This document shows, in pieces, positions 32,661-42,565 of a stretch of DNA of 64,000 nt. The stretch lies in the NCBI RefSeq assembly GCF_007827455.1, contig NZ_VISM01000001.1, positions 969,501 through 1,033,500 of the forward strand. The letters run 5' to 3'. The notes beneath the pieces are model-generated. The model saw nothing but the letters and a program-made list of their open reading frames with translations. It was not told where the DNA came from and ran no database searches. The DNA comes from Lutibacter sp. Hel_I_33_5 (GTDB lineage: Bacteria; Bacteroidota; Bacteroidia; Flavobacteriales; Flavobacteriaceae). How positions within the stretch are numbered: the first letter of the stretch is position 1; the number at the start of each line of letters is the position of its first letter. The translations under genes and the position numbers were made by a program.

Positions 32661-33680
32661 ATGAAAACAAACAAAGTAACAATACACGATATTGCTAGAG
32701 CTTTGGGATTAGACAGCTCAACAGTATCACGCGCATTAAACGACAGTTCTAGAGTCACAAAAAAAACTAAAGAAAAAGTACAAGCAAAAGCAAAAGAACT
32801 TGGATACCAACGTAATCTAATTGCTGCAAATCTAAGAAAAAGCGTAACAAATACCATAGGTGTAGTTGTACCTAGGATTTCTCGTTACTTCTTCTCCTCT
32901 GTTATTGAAGGAATTGAAGAAACTGCCTACAAAGAAAATTACAATGTAATTATTTGTCAATCTTTAGAAGAATTAGAAAGAGAAAAACAAATTTTAGACA
33001 CATTAGTTTCTAATAGAGTTGATGGAGTGTTAATCTCTATATCAATGGAAACAAAGGATTACAATCATATGGATAGTTTAAAAACTAGCGGAACTCCATA
33101 TGTGCTTTTTGATAGATATTGCGATATTCCTAAAAATAACAGCGTATTAATTGATGATTTTAAAGGTGGATACAAAGCAACAAATCATTTAATATCTAAA
33201 GGGTATAAAAATATCATACATTTTTCTGGACCATTGGATTTAGAAATGTACAAAAACAGATTAAAAGGATACAAGAAAGCACTAGAAGACAATAATATTA
33301 AATTTAATGAAGATTTTGTTCTTACATCTAAATTAATGGAAAAAGATGGTATGAATATTGCTGCTCAATTATTAGAAAACAAAGTAAATTTTGACGGTAT
33401 TTTTTCCGCGAATGATGTTGCAGCAATTGGAGCCATGAAACATTTAAAAAATAATGGTATTAAAATACCTGATAACGTTGGTATTGTAGGCTTTTCTAAC
33501 GAGCCTATTTCCAGAGTAATAGAACCCGGCTTAACAACAATTGATCAATCTGGTAATATTATGGGAAAAAAAGCGACTGAATTACTATTGAAAACAATAA
33601 AAAATAAAGATTTTATTTCGGAAAGTCAAACAATTATATTAGATTCAAAACTTATTGAGCGCAACTCGTCAAATAAATAA
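32661..33680 (+). CDS. LacI family transcriptional regulator of the PUL
   Basis: 339 residues. HTH 'VTIHDIARALGLDSSTVSRA', hinge 'LGYQRNLIAANLRKS', then a periplasmic-binding-protein-like sensor (about 62-335) with 'IGVVVPRISRYFFSSVIEG', 'RVDGVLISISMETKDYNH', 'VGIVGFSNEPISRVIEPGLT'. It is a likely repressor lifted by a catabolic intermediate such as 2-keto-3-deoxygluconate (inference from KdgR-like context). Its TAA overlaps the next ATG (TAATG), so it is co-transcribed with the hybrid two-component gene. Confidence 0.93.
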   Translation: MKTNKVTIHDIARALGLDSSTVSRALNDSSRVTKKTKEKVQAKAKELGYQRNLIAANLRKSVTNTIGVVVPRISRYFFSSVIEGIEETAYKENYNVIICQSLEELEREKQILDTLVSNRVDGVLISISMETKDYNHMDSLKTSGTPYVLFDRYCDIPKNNSVLIDDFKGGYKATNHLISKGYKNIIHFSGPLDLEMYKNRLKGYKKALEDNNIKFNEDFVLTSKLMEKDGMNIAAQLLENKVNFDGIFSANDVAAIGAMKHLKNNGIKIPDNVGIVGFSNEPISRVIEPGLTTIDQSGNIMGKKATELLLKTIKNKDFISESQTIILDSKLIERNSSNK

Positions 33681-36600
33681 TGAAAAATATTAGGTATACT
33701 ACTTTTTTTATATGTTACTTCCTCTTTTTATCAGTCTTTGGACAGGAAGAAAGCACTTTTAAGTCGATAAAATTTAAGCATTTTTCTCTTAAAGATGGTC
33801 TTTCTCAAAGCTCTGTTTTATCTATAACTCAAGATAGTGATGGCTTCTTATGGTTTGGTACAAGAGACGGACTTAATAAGTATGATGCCTATTCGTTTAA
33901 AACTTTTAGACATCATCAAGAAGATTCTACCTCTATAAGTAATAATTATATAAAAACTCTTTTTGAAGATCCAAATGGGAATTTGTGGATAGGCACTCAA
34001 AACGGTCTTAACAAATACAATAAAGAGAATGACTCATTTAAAAAAATTCACTTAAACAATTCGAACAGTATTAATGCTGAAATATGGAATATTATATCAT
34101 TCGATAAGGAAAATATCCTTGTTGGAACAAATAAGGGTATTAATAAAATAAACATCAATACAGAAAAAGCTGATGATAGTTTTCCAAAAATCTCAACTCC
34201 AATAAGGGCATTATTTATTGATAGTAATAGAAATTTATGGGTAAAATCAGTAAATAATGTAGAGGTTTATAATTTAAATGATAAAGAGCAAGAAAAAAGA
34301 TCTTATAAATTAGACAAAACAGAAGAACTAACATCAAATAGAGTTTCTTCTATTTACGAAGATCGACAAAACAACATTTGGATTGGTTATAAAAACGGTT
34401 TAGCTATTTATAATAAAGAAAAAGATAGTTTCGATCTTTTTAAACTAAATAACAAACCTGTTATCTCCGAACACGTAAGAGACATACATGAAGACTATCT
34501 TGGAAACTTATGGATAGGAACTTATGATGGAGTATATATTTTTAACAAAACAAAAACACAAGTTAAATATATTCAACACCAAGAAAATGATCCTAATAGC
34601 CTAAGTCAAAATTCTGTATATAAAATTTTTGAAGACAGCAAAGGAGATATTTGGGTAGGAACTTATGCTGGTGGAATTAATTATTATGATAGAAGTTTTG
34701 ATTCATTTAAACTTTTTTCTTCAGGAACAACAAACTCATTAAATTATAAAGTTGTTAGCTCAATCGTAGAAGACAACCAACACAACTTGTGGATAGGTAC
34801 TGAAGGTGGAGGGATAAACTTTTATAATAAAAAAACAGGGGACTTTAAACACTACACAAAAAACAACTCTCAAAGAAGCCTTAGTACAAATAATGTAAAA
34901 GCAATTTTAAAAGATAATGACGATAATCTTTGGATAGGAACACATGATGGAGGATTAAATTTTTTAAATACTAAAAAAGAACCTTTTTCTTTTGAAAAAT
35001 TCAGAAATAACCCGAATGATACATTGTCACTTAGTAATGACAGAGTAGTTGTATTACATGAAGATTCAAATAAAAATATTTGGATTGGAACTTCAGGTGG
35101 CGGAATAAACACACTAAACAAAAAAAGAAAAAACATTAAAAGACTTCCTGCCTTATCTACTACTGTTGGAGATTATATTTATACAATCACAAACTCAACT
35201 GATAAAAACTATATATATATCGGAGGTGACAAAGGATTATGCAAAACTGATATAAACACTCTTAAAGTTGAAAAAATAGATTTTCAACAAAACAAAAAAA
35301 ACAACAATACACTTTCTGTTTTCGAGGATGAAAATAAAAATTTATGGATTGGTACCGAAGGTGATGGTTTGTATTATTACGATTCAAAAACCAAAGAAAG
35401 CACAAAGTATGGAACAACCAATGGTCTATTAAGTGAAATTGTTTACGGGATCTTACCTGATGATGATGGGAGTATTTGGCTAAGTACTAATAAAGGTTTA
35501 AGTAAATTTGATATAAAAAACTTCCAAATAAAAAACTTTGACGTATCTGACGGCATTCAAGGAAATGAATTTAATTACGGAGCCTATTTAAAAGGATATA
35601 ATGGAGATTTATACTTTGGAGGTGCAAACGGTTTAACTGCATTTAATCCTAATAAAATTACAGAAAACTCATTTGTACCACCTGTACTTATTACCGATGT
35701 ATTAATCAACAATCAACCCTACAAAAAGAAGTATAAAGAAAAAATAACATTAACACATGATCAAAATGTTTTTGGCTTTAATTTTATTGCATTAAGTTAT
35801 TCAAAAGCAAATAAAAATCAATTCGCCTATAAATTAGAAGGTTTTGATAAAGACTGGAATTATGTAGGCACAAGGAAATCAACAGTATATACAAATATAG
35901 ACGCTGGCACTTACACTTTTAGAGTAAAAGCATCTAATAGCGATCGATTATGGAATGAAAAAGGAGCTGAATTAAAAGTTAGAATTCTTCCTGCACCATG
36001 GAAAACTTGGTGGGCTTATTTGATTTATATTATTGGAGCTGCATGTTTGCTTTATTTATTTAGAAAATATTATTTAATTAGAATAAAAGAAAAAAACGAA
36101 CTTAAAAAAGAACGTGAAGAAAAAGAGCAGATTGAAGAAGTAAATGCTTTAAAACTACAATTATTCACGAATATTTCTCATGATTTCAGAACACCTTTAA
36201 CATTAATTATTGGTCCTTTAGAAAAAATGATTAATGAGCAAAAAGGGGATTCTTTTATCAAAGAACAACATTCTGTAATGCACAGAAATGCAATGGTTTT
36301 GCTACAACTTATTAATCAATTATTAGATTTTAGAAAAAACGAATCTGGTCAACTTAAATTAAAAGCTTCTAAAAATAATATTGTTTCATTTATTAATGAG
36401 ATTAAAATTTCTTTTAATGAATTAGCTAAAGCAAAAAATATAAATTTCAACTTAGATACTTCTGATGAAAACATAAAAGTTTGGTTTGATAAAATTAAAC
36501 TAAAGAAAATAATGTATAATTTATTATCTAATGCATTTAAGAACACAAATGATGGTGGAGAAATTTCTATAAAAATCTCAACAAAAGAAAAAAAAGACAC

Positions 36601-37732
36601 AAAGTATATTCAATTAGATATAGAAGATACAGGCAAAGGTATTTCTAAAGAAAATGTAAAATATATTTTTGATCGCTTTTACCAATTAGGACAAAAATCA
36701 AATACCCAACTAGGTACTGGTATTGGTTTATCTTTAACAAAAAGTTTGGTAAACTTACATAACGGAAAAATAACTGTAAAAAGCACAAAAGGAAAAGGAT
36801 CTGTATTTACAGTAACATTACCTCTTGGTAAATCACATCTAAAAAAGAATCAATTAGTAAATGATAAAAATTTAATTGAAAACAGCACCTCACAATTTCT
36901 TAATCCGATTCATCAAGCAACTCCTCAAACAATAAATAACGATATTTCAAAAAATCAAGTAGATAATACTTTATCTACACTGCTTATTGTAGAAGACAAC
37001 CCAGAAGTTAGATCTTTACTTAAAAGCATATTTAATAACAACTACAATATTGTTGAAGCCGAAAACGGAAAAATTGCATTAGAATTAGCAATAGAAAAAT
37101 CTATTGATTTAATTTTAAGTGATGTAATGATGCCTGAAATGGATGGAATTGAGCTATGTCAAAATATAAAATCTAATATAAAAACCAGCCATATTCCAGT
37201 TGTGTTATTGACAGCTAAAACATCAAAAAAATCACAAGATTCTGGCTTTCAAACTGGAGCAGACTCTTATATACTGAAACCATTTGACCCTAAAACATTA
37301 AGCTTAAGAATTGACAACCTTATCAATTCAAGAAAAAACTTAATCTCTAAATTCAGAAAAGAATTAATTACCAAACCTAAAGAAATTGTAGCTACTTCTG
37401 CTGATGAAAAATTCTTAGCAAAAGCGTTAGAAATTGTTGAAAATAATTTATCGAATCCTGATTTTTCTGTAATTGATCTTACAGAAAAATTAAATATGAG
37501 TAGATCTGTTCTATACAGAAAAATTAAAGCATTAACAGGGCAGTCAATTGCAGAATTTATCAGGACTATTAAATTAAAAAGAGCTGGCCAATTAATAACT
37601 TCAAAAACAGACATGAATATTTCTGAAATAGCTTATGAATTAGGTTTTAATGATTTAAAACATTTTAGAAAACTCTTTAAAAAACAATATAATGAGCTCC
37701 CCTCTCAATATAGAGTAAATCACACAAAATAA
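33680..37732 (+). CDS. Hybrid two-component system regulator (HTCS)
   Basis: 1350 residues in one chain: signal peptide (1-21), about 14 propeller repeats of the form 'DGLSQSSVLSITQDSDGFLW' / 'NLWIGT.GGLN' (25-640, periplasmic sensor), Y_Y_Y domain (about 680-765), one transmembrane helix ('WWAYLIYIIGAACLLYLF', about 777-795), HisKA with 'NISHDFRTPLTLIIGPLEKM' (His near 834), HATPase 'GTGIGLSLTKSLVNLH', receiver with 'LILSDVMMPEMDG' (Asp near 1144) and AraC HTH (about 1250-1345). It senses an oligosaccharide in the periplasm and activates PUL promoters. Directly upstream of susC. Confidence 0.97.
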   Translation: MKNIRYTTFFICYFLFLSVFGQEESTFKSIKFKHFSLKDGLSQSSVLSITQDSDGFLWFGTRDGLNKYDAYSFKTFRHHQEDSTSISNNYIKTLFEDPNGNLWIGTQNGLNKYNKENDSFKKIHLNNSNSINAEIWNIISFDKENILVGTNKGINKININTEKADDSFPKISTPIRALFIDSNRNLWVKSVNNVEVYNLNDKEQEKRSYKLDKTEELTSNRVSSIYEDRQNNIWIGYKNGLAIYNKEKDSFDLFKLNNKPVISEHVRDIHEDYLGNLWIGTYDGVYIFNKTKTQVKYIQHQENDPNSLSQNSVYKIFEDSKGDIWVGTYAGGINYYDRSFDSFKLFSSGTTNSLNYKVVSSIVEDNQHNLWIGTEGGGINFYNKKTGDFKHYTKNNSQRSLSTNNVKAILKDNDDNLWIGTHDGGLNFLNTKKEPFSFEKFRNNPNDTLSLSNDRVVVLHEDSNKNIWIGTSGGGINTLNKKRKNIKRLPALSTTVGDYIYTITNSTDKNYIYIGGDKGLCKTDINTLKVEKIDFQQNKKNNNTLSVFEDENKNLWIGTEGDGLYYYDSKTKESTKYGTTNGLLSEIVYGILPDDDGSIWLSTNKGLSKFDIKNFQIKNFDVSDGIQGNEFNYGAYLKGYNGDLYFGGANGLTAFNPNKITENSFVPPVLITDVLINNQPYKKKYKEKITLTHDQNVFGFNFIALSYSKANKNQFAYKLEGFDKDWNYVGTRKSTVYTNIDAGTYTFRVKASNSDRLWNEKGAELKVRILPAPWKTWWAYLIYIIGAACLLYLFRKYYLIRIKEKNELKKEREEKEQIEEVNALKLQLFTNISHDFRTPLTLIIGPLEKMINEQKGDSFIKEQHSVMHRNAMVLLQLINQLLDFRKNESGQLKLKASKNNIVSFINEIKISFNELAKAKNINFNLDTSDENIKVWFDKIKLKKIMYNLLSNAFKNTNDGGEISIKISTKEKKDTKYIQLDIEDTGKGISKENVKYIFDRFYQLGQKSNTQLGTGIGLSLTKSLVNLHNGKITVKSTKGKGSVFTVTLPLGKSHLKKNQLVNDKNLIENSTSQFLNPIHQATPQTINNDISKNQVDNTLSTLLIVEDNPEVRSLLKSIFNNNYNIVEAENGKIALELAIEKSIDLILSDVMMPEMDGIELCQNIKSNIKTSHIPVVLLTAKTSKKSQDSGFQTGADSYILKPFDPKTLSLRIDNLINSRKNLISKFRKELITKPKEIVATSADEKFLAKALEIVENNLSNPDFSVIDLTEKLNMSRSVLYRKIKALTGQSIAEFIRTIKLKRAGQLITSKTDMNISEIAYELGFNDLKHFRKLFKKQYNELPSQYRVNHTK

Positions 37733-37770
37733 AGCACTTAGAACCTCACAAAACCTTTATGAACAAATAA

Positions 37771-37798
37771 TACCCCTTCTTAGGGTCTTTTCCCCCTT
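37771..37798 (+). promoter_or_regulatory. Tandem C-rich PUL element upstream of susC
   Basis: TACCCCTT at 37771-37778 and TTTCCCCCTT ending 37798 place two C-runs exactly 20 bases apart, two helical turns, about 60-85 bases before the susC ATG. Direct-repeat half-sites fit an AraC-type regulator such as the HTCS encoded just upstream. Confidence 0.6.
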
Positions 37799-37858
37799 GG
37801 TTATTATCTTCAAAAGAATAATATTTGTAACTTACAAATAACTAAAATTCTAATAAAT

Positions 37859-40800
37859 ATGAAAAATGAGTCTAAATTTTTCTTAAAAAAGATTAAAAAC
37901 TCTGTAGTACTCTATATCTCTATTTTTATAATAGGACTAAGTACAAATGCTACTTTTGCTCAAAGTAAAGTTGTTAAAGGTACTGTAAAAGATGATACTG
38001 GAGAAGTTGTACCTGGAGCAAGTGTTTTCGAAAAAGGCACTTCAAACGGTACTTCAACGGATTTTGATGGAAACTATTCTTTAAAAGTAAGTGAAAGTGC
38101 AACATTAACTTTTTCTTACGTTGGTTACGCTGCTAAAGAAGTTTTAGTTGGAAACCAAACGAACATCAATGTTACATTAATCAGCAATAATTCACTTGAT
38201 GAAGTAGTTGTTATTGGTTATGGTTCTGTAAGGAAATCCGATCTGACCGGCGCAATCTCTAGTGTTGGAGCAAAAGATTTTGAAAAACAACCTTTATTTA
38301 GAGCTGAAGACGCTTTACAAGGAAGAGCTGCTGGTGTTCAAATAAGTAAAAACTCTGGAGCACCTGGAGCTGAATTAAAGATACGTATTCGTGGAAACAA
38401 CTCAATAACAAGAGGAAATCAACCCTTAGTTGTTGTTGATGGTGTATTTGGAGCAGATCTAAGAGCTGTTGATTCAAACGATATTGAATCTATACAAATT
38501 TTAAAAGATGCATCCGCAACAGCAATCTATGGAGTTCAAGGGTCTAATGGGGTAATTTTAGTTACAACCAAAAAAGGACGAGGTAAAGCAAAAATAAGTG
38601 TGTCATCTTATACTAGTTTTTCTGAAGTTCCGCGTTTTGTGGATAAATTAAGCCCTGAAGAATTTGCACAAATAAATGGAGAAACACTAATTGGATCAGG
38701 GACAGATTATCAAAAAGAATATTTTAAAACTGGTATAACTAGTAATACTCAATTATCTCTTAGAGGAAAAAGTGATAATGTTGGTTATTTTATTTCTACT
38801 AGTATTTTAGATCAAGAAGGTATTGACATTAATTCTGGTTATGAAAGATATAATTTAAGATCGAATACAAATGTTGATGTAAATGAAAACCTTAAAATTG
38901 GACTGAATATTAATGGTACCGTAGAAAATTATTTTAATTTATTATCTAACGGATCTAGAACATCTACAGACAATAGAGCTGGTATTAATGCTCTAATAGG
39001 ATGGGATCCATTAACGCCAGTAACAGATGAAAATGGAAGTTATAATTTAACATCTACAAATAACTTAGCTTCTCAATTTGTCAACCCAATTGCGGTTAGA
39101 AGAGAATCTGAAAGAAAAAATACTAAAACAACAATTAACACCAATTTAAATATTAATTATAAGTTAAATGAAGATTTAACATTAAACTTATCTGGTTCAT
39201 ATTTACATAGAGGGAGTTTTACAAGGAACTATATTGGTGTACAACCTGGATTAGATCCTTTAAGACCTTCTAATTCTGGTGCAGGTTACAGCTCTCGAAC
39301 ATCTATCCAAGGAACTTCAACTTTAAATTGGGTAAAAGAATTTGGTAAGCACAGAATTGAAGCATTAGCAGGTTTTGAAATAATATCAAGATACACCAAA
39401 AGGTTTAGTGGTAGTGTTGGTGATATAGATGACCCATTTGACACTAAAGAGTTTTATCTTGTAGATCAATTCCCTTTAAATGAGAAAGGGTACTCTAATG
39501 ATTTAGACAAAAGATTTATCCGTTCTTTATTCGCAAGAGTTCAGTATGTTTTTAATGATAATTTATTAATTACAGCTACAGTTAGACGTGATCAAGCTGG
39601 AGTCTTTGTAGGAAAAAATCAAGTTGGTATTTTCCCTTCTGGTGCTATTGCTTATAAGCTTGACGAAATACTGCCTGAAGATTCTTTCATTAATTCATTA
39701 AAATTAAGGATGAGTTATGGTGAAACTGGTAATCAAGGTGCAAGCTTTGGAGATACAACTCCTAAGTTTGAAGAACGTACTATAAATTTCCCATTAGATG
39801 GAATAAATGCAGATAATGGTGGATTAGTTTTAGGAAGTCCCGCAAATGGAAATTTAGTTTGGGAAACTACAAGACAAGCTGGCTTAGGTTTTGACATGTC
39901 TATGTTTGATAATAGAGTAAATTTAACCGCAGATGTTTATTACAAAAGAACTTCAGATTTATTTTTAGATGTTGATTTACCAACATTTTTAGGCTTAGAT
40001 CACGCAAATAATCTTGGAGGAAACATAAATATTAAAAAATTTATTGATAATGTAGGACAAGTTTCTAATAAAGGGTTAGAAATAAGCATAAATGGAAATA
40101 TTATAGAGAATGACAAATTAACATGGAGTTCATCTGTAAACTTTTCTATGAATAGAAATAACGTAGACAAATTAGACGGAGTTCAAACTGAAATATTTGT
40201 AAATCCAGCCGGAAGAAGTGGTTCAACAAATGGGGCAATGGCAATTGTTAAAGTTGGAGAACCTTTGGGACTATTTCATGGTGTTACTTTTCTTGGAACT
40301 ATTAAATCGGCAGAGTCTGGTCTTGGTAAACCTGCGGGTGGAGTTAAATATATTACTGATGACACTAATTCATCCATTACTGGCATTATTGGTAACCCTA
40401 ATCCAGATTACACACTAGGTTTTAGTAATACATTAACTTATGGTAATTTAGACTTTAGTTTTCTTATAAATACAACACAAGGATTTGATGTATTAAACTT
40501 AACTAGAGGAGTAAATTCATTAAATGTTGATAATCCTACATGGGGAGATTATAGAGATAGATGGACACCAGAAAATGAAACTGACATTCCAGTTACTGGT
40601 ACTAACTTTATTAATTCAACCAGATATGTTGAAGATGGTAGTTTTATTAGGTTAAGTAATGTGTCTTTAGGGTATAATTTAAAAAATATGATTAACGGAT
40701 TTAATTTAGTTCGTGTATATGCAAGTGGACAAAATTTATTTACAATTACTGATTATACAGGTTACGACCCTGAGGTAAGTTCTACAACGGTTAATTCATC

Positions 40801-40876
40801 TACTGGAGCTTCTATAGATTGGGGAGCATACCCTAACCCAAGAACAATAACCATTGGTATCAATTTAGAATTTTAA
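37859..40876 (+). CDS. susC: SusC-like TonB-dependent outer-membrane transporter
   Basis: 1005 residues. Signal peptide 'IFIIGLSTNATFAQ', N-terminal carboxypeptidase-regulatory-like domain (about 45-120, 'DTGEVVPGASVFEKGTSNGT'), TonB-box-like 'SLDEVVVIGYGSVRKSDLTG', plug 'AGVQISKNSGAPGAELKIRI' and 'ILKDASATAIYGVQGSNGVI', then a 22-strand barrel ending in '...ITIGINLEF' with the terminal Phe. It imports glycan oligosaccharides in complex with SusD. Confidence 0.97.
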   Translation: MKNESKFFLKKIKNSVVLYISIFIIGLSTNATFAQSKVVKGTVKDDTGEVVPGASVFEKGTSNGTSTDFDGNYSLKVSESATLTFSYVGYAAKEVLVGNQTNINVTLISNNSLDEVVVIGYGSVRKSDLTGAISSVGAKDFEKQPLFRAEDALQGRAAGVQISKNSGAPGAELKIRIRGNNSITRGNQPLVVVDGVFGADLRAVDSNDIESIQILKDASATAIYGVQGSNGVILVTTKKGRGKAKISVSSYTSFSEVPRFVDKLSPEEFAQINGETLIGSGTDYQKEYFKTGITSNTQLSLRGKSDNVGYFISTSILDQEGIDINSGYERYNLRSNTNVDVNENLKIGLNINGTVENYFNLLSNGSRTSTDNRAGINALIGWDPLTPVTDENGSYNLTSTNNLASQFVNPIAVRRESERKNTKTTINTNLNINYKLNEDLTLNLSGSYLHRGSFTRNYIGVQPGLDPLRPSNSGAGYSSRTSIQGTSTLNWVKEFGKHRIEALAGFEIISRYTKRFSGSVGDIDDPFDTKEFYLVDQFPLNEKGYSNDLDKRFIRSLFARVQYVFNDNLLITATVRRDQAGVFVGKNQVGIFPSGAIAYKLDEILPEDSFINSLKLRMSYGETGNQGASFGDTTPKFEERTINFPLDGINADNGGLVLGSPANGNLVWETTRQAGLGFDMSMFDNRVNLTADVYYKRTSDLFLDVDLPTFLGLDHANNLGGNINIKKFIDNVGQVSNKGLEISINGNIIENDKLTWSSSVNFSMNRNNVDKLDGVQTEIFVNPAGRSGSTNGAMAIVKVGEPLGLFHGVTFLGTIKSAESGLGKPAGGVKYITDDTNSSITGIIGNPNPDYTLGFSNTLTYGNLDFSFLINTTQGFDVLNLTRGVNSLNVDNPTWGDYRDRWTPENETDIPVTGTNFINSTRYVEDGSFIRLSNVSLGYNLKNMINGFNLVRVYASGQNLFTITDYTGYDPEVSSTTVNSSTGASIDWGAYPNPRTITIGINLEF

Positions 40877-40896
40877 AATATAAAATAATTAAAGTC

Positions 40897-42474
40897 ATGA
40901 AAAATAAACTTAACTTAATTAAGAAACCTATAGCATTACTTTTATGTAGCTTATTGTTGTTTGTATCTTGTGGAGATATAAACGATACGCCAAATGAAGC
41001 ATTAATTGATCCAGCGAATTTAACTAGTGTAAATAGTTTAAAACTAGCAACTATTGGAATGTTTAAAACTATTACTTCTGCTACCAGAAGAACTAATTCA
41101 TTTCAAAATGCTTTTGGAGGCGATGATATTACTAGCTCTGCAGCTAATAATAAACTTAGGTTTCAAACAATGGACAAAAGAACCTTTGATAATAGTAATG
41201 AGGATTTAATATGGCAATGGGGAAGACCTTATTCTGTTATAGAAGCAACAAATTTTATTCTTGAAAATGAATCAAATATAGAAACTAAAAGCTTAGACGA
41301 AAAAAATCAATTAAATCTTTTTATTGGTGAAGCATACTTTGTTAGAGCATATTTTTACTTTGAATTAACAAATAATTTCGGTAAAATTCCTTTAGTACTA
41401 AGTACTCAATTAGATTCGAAAACACCTAAATCTGAAATAATTGATGTTTATAAACAAATTGAATCTGATTTATTGAAAGCAGAATCACTACTTCCAAACA
41501 AACATCCTGATGTATCTGTTGGTATAAAACCAAATAAAGGTTCCGCTAAAGCTATCCTAGCAAAATTGTATATGCATTGGGCAGGTTGGCCATTAAAAGG
41601 AGGTACAGACATGTACAAAAAGGCAGCAACTAAAGCGAAAGAAGTTATTAATAACGCAGGTACACATGGTTTTGCTTTGGTTAGTGACATGAACACATTA
41701 TGGACAGAAGAGGAATCTGAAAGGTTGAATTCTGAAATTGTATGGGGAGCTGCACACGCGCAACATGTCGACAACCACTTTTCAAATAGAGTTACTGGTA
41801 GCGTTGCATTTCCTACCGAAGCTGGTGGATGGAATGAAATTTTTTCTGAAATAAAATATTTTGAAGATTTTCCTGCTGGCCCAAGAAAAGATGCAACATT
41901 TATAACAGAAATAAAAATAATAAGGGAAGATAAGTTATTACCAGACGGCACAGACAGAACAACACCACTACCGTTAGGAACGATTGTTAGTTGGGAAGAT
42001 TTAGATACAGGTGCACGTCCAATGTTTAAAAAAGCCATCGGTCAAGGAGATATTACATTAATTAATCCTAGAAATAGTAATACACGTATAACAAGTTATT
42101 TTATGAGATATTCAGATTTACTATTACTATATGCTGAAGCAGAAGGTAGGTCAGGCGGTAACTCTCCTGATGCTTGGAGAGCTATAAATGATGTAAGAGA
42201 TAGAGCTTATGGTGTTGGAAATCATAATGATGATAGAAGTGCCGGCTTAGCAGAAACTGCTTTTAAGGAACGCAAATGGGAACTTGGAGGTGAGTTCAAG
42301 CGTTGGTATGATTTAGTTAGAATGGAAAGAGTTGAGTCAATTCTTACAGCAAATAGATCTCCAAGAGAATCTATTGATAAAGTTATATCTGGTTGGGGAG
42401 ACTTATCTCCAAATAATTACTTTGTGCCTATTCCTCAAGAAGAAATTGATAGAGCACCACATTTAGCAGACTAA
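40897..42474 (+). CDS. susD: SusD-like surface glycan-binding lipoprotein
   Basis: 525 residues, lipobox 'LLLCSLLLFVSCGDIND'. 'LNLFIGEAYFVRAYFYFELT' with 'NNFGKIPLV', TPR-type helices ('GSAKAILAKLYMHWAGWPLK'), 'FMRYSDLLLLYAEAEGRSGG' and 'ERKWELGGEFKRWYDLVRME' are classic SusD/RagB signatures. It forms the lid of the SusC channel. 20 bases after susC, followed by a terminator. Confidence 0.97.
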   Translation: MKNKLNLIKKPIALLLCSLLLFVSCGDINDTPNEALIDPANLTSVNSLKLATIGMFKTITSATRRTNSFQNAFGGDDITSSAANNKLRFQTMDKRTFDNSNEDLIWQWGRPYSVIEATNFILENESNIETKSLDEKNQLNLFIGEAYFVRAYFYFELTNNFGKIPLVLSTQLDSKTPKSEIIDVYKQIESDLLKAESLLPNKHPDVSVGIKPNKGSAKAILAKLYMHWAGWPLKGGTDMYKKAATKAKEVINNAGTHGFALVSDMNTLWTEEESERLNSEIVWGAAHAQHVDNHFSNRVTGSVAFPTEAGGWNEIFSEIKYFEDFPAGPRKDATFITEIKIIREDKLLPDGTDRTTPLPLGTIVSWEDLDTGARPMFKKAIGQGDITLINPRNSNTRITSYFMRYSDLLLLYAEAEGRSGGNSPDAWRAINDVRDRAYGVGNHNDDRSAGLAETAFKERKWELGGEFKRWYDLVRMERVESILTANRSPRESIDKVISGWGDLSPNNYFVPIPQEEIDRAPHLAD

Positions 42475-42500
42475 TCTATTATATTTCAAAAAAATATTAA

Positions 42501-42530
42501 ACACCTTCAAGATAAAACCTTGAAGGTGTT
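42501..42530 (+). terminator. Terminator after susD
   Basis: ACACCTTCAAG / CTTGAAGGTGT hairpin with a TTTTT tail. Confidence 0.88.
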
Positions 42531-42565
42531 TTTAAATGTAGTAATTTAGTTTTATAAAAATCTTT

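Noticed and set aside
33680..35640. Tandem DNA repeats in the HTCS gene
   Set aside because: They are divergent propeller blades at protein level, not DNA repeats.
41448..42038. 196-codon open frame antisense to susD
   Set aside because: Entirely inside the unmistakable susD gene with no leader, and low-complexity Ser/Pro-rich translation; a shadow of codon bias.
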